Shown in pieces: positions 57,083 to 64,000 of a DNA stretch of 64,000 nucleotides. Position numbers and translations under genes: made by a program. Each line of letters starts with the position of its first letter. Position 1 is the stretch's first letter. This DNA is from Parastagonospora avenae f. sp. tritici 18332-5 (Eukaryota > Ascomycota > Dothideomycetes > Pleosporales > Phaeosphaeriaceae), in assembly GCA_022559985.1 (NCBI GenBank), contig JAFJTR010000002.1, positions 186,001-250,000 on the forward strand, in the 5' to 3' direction. The notes under the pieces are model-generated. The model worked only from the letters and a program-made list of their open reading frames with translations, was not told the origin of the DNA and ran no database searches.

Positions 57083-57409
57083 ATGGGTATCGTGCCTCCG
57101 TGGAGGTATGCCGACGAGGATCCAATAGGCTTGGTCGTCATAGGCTGGTATGTCCACGCGGTATCAATTGCGATTCTCGTCTTCATCTGGCCAATCTTTA
57201 TCATTCTCGCACCCATAATGGTACCCCTATGTATCATCGGGATTTCGATTCACTTCTTTGCATGGATCTACCGCACGATCCGTGACCAAGGGATCTGGGG
57301 CCCTCCACGCGAAATATATGACTTCCTGCCATGGCTTCGGCGGGAGCTGAGAGATGTTTGGCTAGATTTCTGCGATGCCTTCCGGGAGCTTGTAGACTCT
57401 TGGAGGTAG
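57083..57409 (+). CDS. small two-span membrane protein, unknown function
   Basis: A 108-residue single-exon protein. A soluble start (MGIVPPWRYADEDPIG) leads into two adjacent hydrophobic segments at about 16-35 and 36-60 (VSIAILVFIWPIFIILAPIM). An amphipathic, Trp/Arg-rich tail follows (FAWIYRTIRDQGIWGPPREI). Frame support: the hydrophobic block is unbroken and the opposite strand offers no better reading. No family recognised. It lies 88 bases after CSN6 on the same strand. Confidence 0.55.
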   Translation: MGIVPPWRYADEDPIGLVVIGWYVHAVSIAILVFIWPIFIILAPIMVPLCIIGISIHFFAWIYRTIRDQGIWGPPREIYDFLPWLRRELRDVWLDFCDAFRELVDSWR

Positions 57410-57745
57410 AGAGCTCTAGCATTTCGATATGGCGCTATAGATCGGGGCGTCTTCTTTTTACGAGCATAGCGTGGCATAGTTAGCATGATGAGCATGAGGC
57501 AATGAAAATGATCTCATGACCAATGTATTCCTCAACATCCTGCAGTGATTTTCAGTCCAGCACAAGATCAAACTCCGTCATTCCAGAAGAGTTGATCCGA
57601 ATACATCACTGCTGCTGCCTCCATAAGATTTCGCCCCGAGCTCCTGGATTCTCGCTTGCAACCTCACTCTCCCCTACTTGTCCATAGTTCTCAACCCCCA
57701 AAATCTCCTATCTAACGTGTTGAATTGAAAGGAGGACTTGGATTC
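57410..57745. other. convergent 3' spacer
   Basis: A 336-base spacer between two convergent genes. No gene seen. Confidence 0.45.
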
Positions 57746-59113
57746 TCATTTCTTCCCCAAACCCACGCCGCCACTGACCTTCACAGGATCCCGAATCACA
57801 TTCCCCTCTGGCCCTTCAAAGTCGCGTATCTCGCATCGAGAAATATACAGCCAGTCGCGGTAGTACTTGTTCACGTCAGCTTCCCTGCGTTGCTTGAGGA
57901 TCCTGCGCTGCTTGTCGTACCACGAGCGCGTGGAATCGGGGCTTGGCGGCGTGGTTGAGCGCGGCGGTGATGCTCGAGGGGTAAATGGTTTTGAGGTGGA
58001 TGGTGGTGAGGTGGGTGGTAAATCGGAGGGGCCGTCGGTCCAAGGGGGGCGCTCGTAAAGTGCAGGCGGTGGAGTTGTGGGTGGAGATGGAGACGAGAGG
58101 GTGTTGATAGTGCTTGATATGGAGAAAGTTTCGAGTAGGGGGATGACAGAGGTTTCTTCTGTGGATTGAGGTGGTGTTGAAGGTTGCGGGCCGCTGCTGG
58201 GGACGTCGTGGTTGACGACTGACCAATATTTGGCGATGACTTGTTCGATTCTCGCCTTGCGCTCTTCCTCACGCCTCGTCAAGCCATTGAGCTGGATTAT
58301 GGCTGTTGATACTGGTCCATTGGCTTCGGGACCCCAAGTCGTTAGAGTGTTGTCGCTTTTCTCAGTTGAGTGGCTCGATCGTGTACCTTCAAAGGGTTTC
58401 GCTACTTCCTCTTGCCATGCATCAGCACTTGACTGGGCTTCTGGATCACTGTTGTCCTCACCCCAGCTCCACCCGTGGCCATTTTCGAAGTCGAGATTGT
58501 CTCCATCTGCCATCTCAACTGCACCCGCTCCGGACAGATGCTCCAGTATCCAAGCTCCATCATCGTCGTCCAATGGGTGGAAATAGTCCGTGCTGACAGG
58601 GTGTACAGGGTCAGTACTGGCTTCGTAGTTGCCATCGTAGTCATGATCCTCCATCTCAGTCCACTCTTTCTCTGTCTTATCGACGATATCTTCAGGTCGC
58701 ACTTCTTGCGGTAGTTTCGACGCTGCCTTTTCGTAATAGCTATGTTTCACCCTCGCAACGCTTGGTTTCGGGCCATGGGCAAACATGGTCCTCGTATTCC
58801 ATGACGCTGTTGCATACTCAGCCTCCAACCCCTTGACTAGAGCGGCTACCTCTTGGACACCAGGCATGTCCCGTTGTTGGAGCTTAGCCAGGAACGTACA
58901 CGCTCTCTCCAATTTCAGCTTCCAGGCGTCCTCCCATGCTGTGTGCTGGCATCGGTCGCATTCGATCTGAAGGTAGATGGTCAGGAAGGATTCCGCAATG
59001 CAAGCTGCTTTCGTGCTGTTCGCCGTGATCTTGTGCCGAGTGCCGCCGCATCGTGACCTACGTCGACGCAACGTATGCTGGCACGTGAATCGGAATGTTA
59101 CGATGTTGCACAT
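57746..59113 (-). CDS. fungal protein with N-terminal Cys/His cluster, unknown function
   Basis: A 455-residue single-exon protein. The first 65 residues hold a Cys/His array: MCNIVTFRFTCQHTLRRRRSRC, then KAACIAESFL and CDRCQHTAWED. This pattern of CQH, RSRC and C-x2-CQH looks like a zinc-binding module found at the N-terminus of uncharacterised fungal proteins. A helical stretch follows (LERACTFLAKLQQRDMPG), then an Asp/Glu/Trp-rich disordered region and a long Pro/Ser/Thr-rich region. The end is ordered again: SWYDKQRRILKQRREADVNKYYRDW. No membrane segments. The ATG at 59113 is the only start that keeps the Cys cluster whole. Confidence 0.75.
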   Translation of the reverse strand: MCNIVTFRFTCQHTLRRRRSRCGGTRHKITANSTKAACIAESFLTIYLQIECDRCQHTAWEDAWKLKLERACTFLAKLQQRDMPGVQEVAALVKGLEAEYATASWNTRTMFAHGPKPSVARVKHSYYEKAASKLPQEVRPEDIVDKTEKEWTEMEDHDYDGNYEASTDPVHPVSTDYFHPLDDDDGAWILEHLSGAGAVEMADGDNLDFENGHGWSWGEDNSDPEAQSSADAWQEEVAKPFEGTRSSHSTEKSDNTLTTWGPEANGPVSTAIIQLNGLTRREEERKARIEQVIAKYWSVVNHDVPSSGPQPSTPPQSTEETSVIPLLETFSISSTINTLSSPSPPTTPPPALYERPPWTDGPSDLPPTSPPSTSKPFTPRASPPRSTTPPSPDSTRSWYDKQRRILKQRREADVNKYYRDWLYISRCEIRDFEGPEGNVIRDPVKVSGGVGLGKK

Positions 59114-60231
59114 TGAGACTTTGGGTTGACCCCGGCACCGTGGCTAGGTCTTTCAGCTCGTGGATGCAGTCGTTGGACTGATACGATCGCGGGTGTTTGC
59201 CCTCTCCCAAACTCATTGACTTGGCTGAGTTTCAGTGCGTAAACTGACGTGCTAGAACAGACTGCAACTATTAGGGTGGTTTGGTAAGAGTCGAGGTTGC
59301 TGTTCTTCGAAGTGCTCAAAGTGGGCTACTCGTCCCTTCATTTGCGTGTTAGCGAGCGGCCATGCTCGATTCGACGTGAACGTAGTATTACATGCTGTTG
59401 AAGCCAGTCGAGGATCCGTCCAAGCTCTTTTTCTCTGCTCTGCCGCGGACCGCGATGCCTGCTCCAGGTGAACGTGGCACTTGGTCTGGAGACGGGTACA
59501 GATATGCAGGCGATGAGCAGTAACCAAGACGGCGTTGCTGTAGGGATGGCTGTTGTTTTCTCTGGGCGATCTAGACGTTGCAGAGATTCAGTGTCGGAGG
59601 CTAAGATTGAATCGAATCACGCAACTTCACTCTCCCCATTGCTCACACATCCCGCGTGCTGAAGGTCGTGGTGACGGTGAAAAGTGGGGCGGACAGGTGA
59701 AGGCATGAGGCGGGCTGGCCATCGTGTTAGCAGAGCTGAGCAGCGTATGACTGTGAAACATACTTGTGAGCTGGTCATAGTGGCGAAAGATAAGGCGGTG
59801 TGTGTGGTGCGTCAATCTTGTGAAGTTCATGGAGAAAAAGCAAGAGCAGGTGGAGAAGGCGCGACTGGACGCGTACCTGCATTAACCAACGCGTACTCAC
59901 GTGGCACTTCCAACACCTGATGCAGGTGTTGGCGGAGATTCGCAGGAGGCTTGAATGCACCAGGAAGTATTGAAAAGTAACCATGAGTATGATTGGAGAT
60001 TATGAAATATATGCCGTGATAATGGACAAATTAGTCTATGATGAATGAAAAGCCTCGAATGACGAAAGAGTGCATGTTAACACTCGTGGTGGCAAAATGT
60101 CCAGCACCACCGATCTATCCAATTCGAATCGTCAAACATGACCGCGTGAACGTCGTTGCAAGAATAAATAAGAATGCGTCCAACTGCGCCAGCGCTAGAC
60201 TGGAGGAGAATGCCTCGCGATGCTTCGTCGA
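59114..60231. other. intergenic, no gene seen
   Basis: A 1.1 kb spacer between two leftward genes, containing the promoter of one and the 3' end of the other. Short motif-free frames only. Confidence 0.45.
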
Positions 60232-61912
60232 TTAATAACGCACAATGGGCGCACTCGCTGCGCCGTCTTGCAACATTACACCTTCCTTTATACCCTCTTT
60301 CTCAATTCTTTGCATCCAATCGTCCTTTTTATCTTTCTTCGTCATCCACCCGGTGAAAACCTTCTTTAACCTCGACTTCTGCTCTTCCTTGTGAGCAACC
60401 TTGACCTCTTTGGAAAAAGTGCTGCGGCTGGGCGTGTCGACGCTCATCTTGCGGGAGAAGTTCATTATCTCGCCGCTCTTCTTGGGCATCGCTAAGCTGT
60501 CGGTACTCTTGTGGCGGATGTGACCGAGGTTGCTGGTGGAGGCGGATCCGACAAGTGTCTGTCCGGTCACGGTGTAGCTGTCTGGTGTCAAAGTCTTTGA
60601 GCGAGACGCAGATTGCGCCGCATGCCTGCTGTTTGCTGGTGAGCGCGCAGCCAGAGCCGCATTGTATTGCAAGGCCAACGTGTCAGACCCACTCCTCCGA
60701 TGTGCCTTGTTCGTTGCAACACGGTCTGGCGTCGCAGAGTCTTGAGGTCGCATGACGCTGGCGATGTGTGTGGCAGAGGTGGGCGACCGGACAGCCTTCT
60801 CTGGCGCTGGCACGTCGTCCTTCCATGAATCAAGACTTGGGAGGGGCGGCAGCTCTCTGTTGAGATTGACCGTGGTTTTCTTTGGCGGTTCCGCTTCCTC
60901 GGGCTGCCCCTTTGAGGTGCCCGGCCTGCTGTTGCTTCTTGAGCTCGATCGACGACCTGGCAGTGCCCAGCTGCGCCATCCCTGTCCCGACGCGCTGTTC
61001 GGTGGGTCGACAGCCGAGTCCTGGCTCATGGTTGTGTTCATGGTGCGGAGGGAGCCGTGGGACGGGGCGCGGCTTATGGTGCGGCTGGTCGTGCCCGGGA
61101 AGACATATTCCTTGATGTTATCCCGTATGCTTCGCGACCGGCTCAGAGATCGGACCGCCGTCGAGGGCCGGGCTTGCGGGTCCTGTTTGCCCTGGGGCGT
61201 CCGCTCTGCTGCATCAGTGTCGGCGGTGGCTGTGTCGTCGCCATGGCGGTCTTTGCGTCGCATGGAGGAGCTCCTATACACAGTCAGTGGGTCTGGCGTG
61301 GGATTGGCAGAGCACGCAGGGAACGCACTTTCTCAGTTTCTCTTCTCTCTTGTCGTTGCGTTCGTCGAGCCAGTCAAAGTCAGCGCGCTTCCGGCTGCTG
61401 TTCGCCCGCACGGGAGGTGCATCGCCAGAACGCCTCATTGTGAGCTCCGTCTGCTTGAGTCCGCGGGCCTCGAGGGCCGTCTTCAGGTCCACAGGCGCGC
61501 CCGTGGGCAGTCGGACCTTGGGCTCAGATCGTTGGGCGTTGCGGTCCTTGGTCCTGCTGTCTCGTCCCCGCTGCAGGCCGCCAAAGTCCAGCTTCGGGTC
61601 CGTGTTCTCCATGCCATGGTCGGACGGCTTGAAGTTCTGCAGGATGTGCTGACATGCCAGGCGCAGCTCCCGCTCGGTGTGGGCATCGAGCACGCGGCGG
61701 CTGATGTAGGGCGAGTAGTCGGTGATGCTATCTTTGGACGAGTGCTTGCTGTGCGACTGTGACTTTGGTTGCGAGTGCGACGGCGCGGGCTCTGGTGCTG
61801 CCTTGGTGTTGTCCGTGGAGGGGATCTTCTGGCCGCTTGTCAATCGTCACGGACGGTTGGTGGAGTGCCGATCGGGACTTACCACGGGCGCGAGGGCGAA
61901 CTTGCGTTTCAT
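60232..61912 (-). CDS. Ser/Arg-rich fungal protein of unknown function
   Basis: Exons 61912-61883, 61828-61329 and 61273-60232 join in phase and give 523 residues. Exon 1 encodes MKRKFALAPV. An ordered block follows: YSPYISRRVLDAHTERELRL, ACQHILQNFKPSDH, then ADFDWLDERNDKREEKLRK. The remainder is disordered and basic, with Ser-Arg sites (RSLSRSRSIRDN, GRRSSSRSNSRPG) that suit kinase control, and a short motif near the end (RLKKVFTGWMTKKDKKDDWM). No named domain is recognised. The first join was chosen because the CAG acceptor at 61829 is the only nearby one in phase. Confidence 0.75.
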
Positions 61913-63045
61913 GGCGGGCAATTGATAGGCAGAATAGTACTACTGTGTATGTATGCAACGCTCCAAGAAAGCAGTTCCACGCTCAGGGCGCTGGACGGGA
62001 TGTATGTAATGTACTGTACGGAATGGGCGCGTCTGTGTCGATGGCGCCGGTGAGATAGACAGTAGAGCTACCGACACTGGTGCCGGTTACCGTTTCGAGA
62101 TGTTGTGGATATGCAGCGTCGATAACAATGGCCGTCGTCGGGAACTGGTCGCACGCAGCGCTCGAGCAAGACCAGCGGACATATGTAGCAGGTGCAGGCC
62201 GCCGACTACATTATTAACTCAGACCCAGGGGATATTCTGCTGTCCCCTCTGCACCCAGGAGCTCTTTGAGTTTCAAACCGCAGCCAGCTAGTGGGCAGTC
62301 GCGCGCCCCACGGCAGGGACCAGGCGACTAGCAAAGTCTCGACGCCATGGGCATCCGGGGCGTGTTTCGGACGCTGCTAGTCGAGCAGCCAATTGGGTTA
62401 TTGCACGCGCCTGATCGCCTGAACAGGATTCCCATTTCCGAGTGCCACCACTCTGCGCGCTGCAGCAATCATCGTTGAGCTCCCGAGCATGCCATTGAGT
62501 GTCGCCATGCAACCAGCGCCCTGCCGGCAAACGCCTCGCACAAAAACGGGCACACCCCATCGCGTGTCCCCAAAATGTCTGCGTGCAGCTCCGGGACAGA
62601 CTATCGAAAAATACGCGGCTACGCGAATCGCCAACAAAGATCGCCAACGTCACCGCGCTCCATGTCCTTGCCCAATGCTTCCATCCCCAGACACGCCTGC
62701 AGCCTCGCGCAGTAGACTTTGCTTGGCATGCAACGAACCCGCAGCCTCCGTTACCCGCTTTGCAAGGTTTCCAAGCTTCGCCTTTGTCACGAGAAAGCAA
62801 CCCTGACCACGGCCGATTGCCGAGACCTTCGAGAAGCCAGCATCCGAACACGACTATTTACCCGGAGTCCCATCGAAACGAGAAGATATTGCAGAGTCGT
62901 AAGTAAATGCTTCAACTGCACTGGGCACCAAACACTGTCCACGCATCAATTGACTCCTGCCGTTTGACCCTAGCCGCCTTCCTAATCCGTCTACTCTACA
63001 CAATTCTTCCGCTAGACATCCGTGCTCTGCTTTGCCTTCACTTCA
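61913..63045. other. divergent spacer, no gene seen
   Basis: A 1.1 kb region between outward-facing genes. A 187-codon minus-strand frame at 62288-62851 has odd composition (many Cys, Trp and Arg) and no motif, so it is not called. Confidence 0.45.
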
Positions 63046-64000
63046 ATGCTATCTCAAACCAGCTCTAATGCGGACACCAATCCGCAGCTAGGTAGCAGAC
63101 TCTTCTGCCTGCCGCTCGAGCTTCGCCATACAATCTACAGCTACCTCTTCCCAGGCGGAGTCCATGCATATTTTCGACATGACAAACTTTGTCTATCACC
63201 ATGCCTCCAGCCTGATCCCTATAAATACAGCAGTGGCGCCGAGCACGTTGTCTATCCGGAATCGTTCGAACCTCCAGACCCCCGGTATCTACCTCGTTTA
63301 GGATCTACATGGGGCCCGCATTGGGAGTGCGAAGAGGCGGTCTGGGGGGTGAATCAAAGCCCTGATACCTCGACAGGCATAGAAATGGAAATCCTGCATA
63401 CGTGTAGAAGAGCGTAAGTGTGCACAAAGAACTAAAGATTACTGAACTCACGTGTCCACACAGTCGTCAGGAGGTGATAGCATACATAACCAACATAGCC
63501 GTCCTTCACATCTCTGGTGCGGAGACATTGCACTGGCTCCTCCAACCCGCAAAATCTCCTGTTCCGGACGACTTGACTGATGTTATCGCCTTGACCAGCA
63601 GGTTGAGTATCACCCTACGACTTTCCATTGGCACTTTCGAAAAGATGCAAGAAGCCCTAGCTGGCCGTTCAGCAGAAATTCCGGCATGGTTTCGATTTTG
63701 CCAGCTGATCCAGGGCTTCAAGAAGCTGCGTGAGTTTCAGCTCTGGGCAGACCACAACCGCGACTGGAGTTGGAGTTACGTTGATGAGCGAGCCTTCCTA
63801 GCGCCACTTGAGATATTGGCCGCCAATTCAGATCTCAATATCACAGTCAATCTACCGAAGCTCCATCCAAAAAACGAATCCCAGGATCGTCACTTCACCG
63901 CATTTGGCAACCCCCCCTCTTTCACCATAACACGACGTCTACGGCAATTTTATCATGCCTTTATCAGCAGTGCTTCGGATAAGTTTCTTGTACGCTTCGC
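63046..64000 (+). CDS. 2EXR/F-box-like fungal protein, cut by right edge
   Basis: Exon 1 (63046-63413) and exon 2 (63464 to the edge) join in phase (CRRA|RQEVIAYI). About 300 residues are visible. The motif FCLPLELRHTIYSYLFPGG near residue 18 is the short F-box-like or 2EXR signature seen in many fungal proteins of unknown role. It is followed by EILHTCRRARQEVIAYI, the usual second element. The rest has helical and hydrophobic repeats (LHISGAETLHWLL, FRFCQLIQGFKKLREFQLW). The ATG at 63046 is taken because the frame upstream begins with CTG. The end lies outside the window. Confidence 0.75.

Noticed and set aside
62288..62851. 187-codon minus-strand frame
   Set aside because: Composition is odd (many Cys, Trp and Arg), no motif, no intron signals, and the region is a promoter-type spacer between divergent genes.
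1..64000. Transposons, long terminal repeats, rRNA or viral insertions
   Set aside because: No reverse transcriptase, transposase, integrase or capsid motif and no long direct or inverted repeat was noticed by eye; a self-alignment dot plot could still reveal old decayed copies.

Overview
The window is nuclear DNA of a filamentous ascomycete (Pezizomycotina; a Dothideomycete is my best guess). The evidence is the gene set: a HET-domain protein, Bud4, Set9, Mrh4, Csn6 and Atg3. Genes are split by short introns of about 50-60 bases with GT..AG ends, often with GTAAGT or GTATGT donors. No prokaryotic features, rRNA, tRNA or intact transposon was seen. Most gene models below were spliced by hand; where all exons join in frame and recreate a known family motif, the model is firm.

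Layout. 1-4.6 kb: a C2H2 zinc-finger gene running off the left edge and a broken HET-domain gene. 5-12.3 kb: a compact housekeeping block with OMA1 protease, a small membrane protein, SET9 histone methyltransferase, mitochondrial ribosomal protein uL14m, RNA polymerase II subunit RPB9 and the PIN1/ESS1 prolyl isomerase. 13.9-25.8 kb: two fungal proteins of unknown function (one with a Gly/Met-rich core and a myristoylation-type N-terminus), the 1481-residue septin-associated protein Bud4, and the mitochondrial DEAD-box helicase MRH4. 26-30 kb: two small related proteins in tandem, a twinfilin with an unusual Cys-rich linker, and an unrecognised multi-exon gene. 30.5-32 kb: a dynamin-like GTPase pseudogene, followed by about 3 kb of gene-poor sequence. 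35-40.7 kb: a DUF3445 heme-oxygenase-like protein, a Baeyer-Villiger-type flavin monooxygenase and ATG3. 40.7-44.8 kb: gene-poor, with one candidate 33-residue spliced microgene. 44.8-48 kb: an orphan protein, RDS3/PHF5A and a pinin-like protein. 48.5-54.9 kb: an epoxide hydrolase and a zinc-dependent polyol/alcohol dehydrogenase, separated by a 3 kb desert. 55.6-64 kb: CSN6, a small membrane protein, two fungal proteins of unknown function and a 2EXR/F-box-like gene cut by the right edge.

The housekeeping genes lie in dense, often divergent or convergent pairs. The broken, orphan and metabolic genes sit beside the gene-poor stretches, a mosaic common in filamentous ascomycetes. No single undescribed system is proven here. 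The best leads are: an RPB9 intron that stays open and adds a second Cys cluster plus an acidic tail; a zinc-knuckle-like insert between the two ADF-H domains of twinfilin; the unrecognised spliced gene at 28.7-29.9 kb; and the DUF3445/monooxygenase pair.
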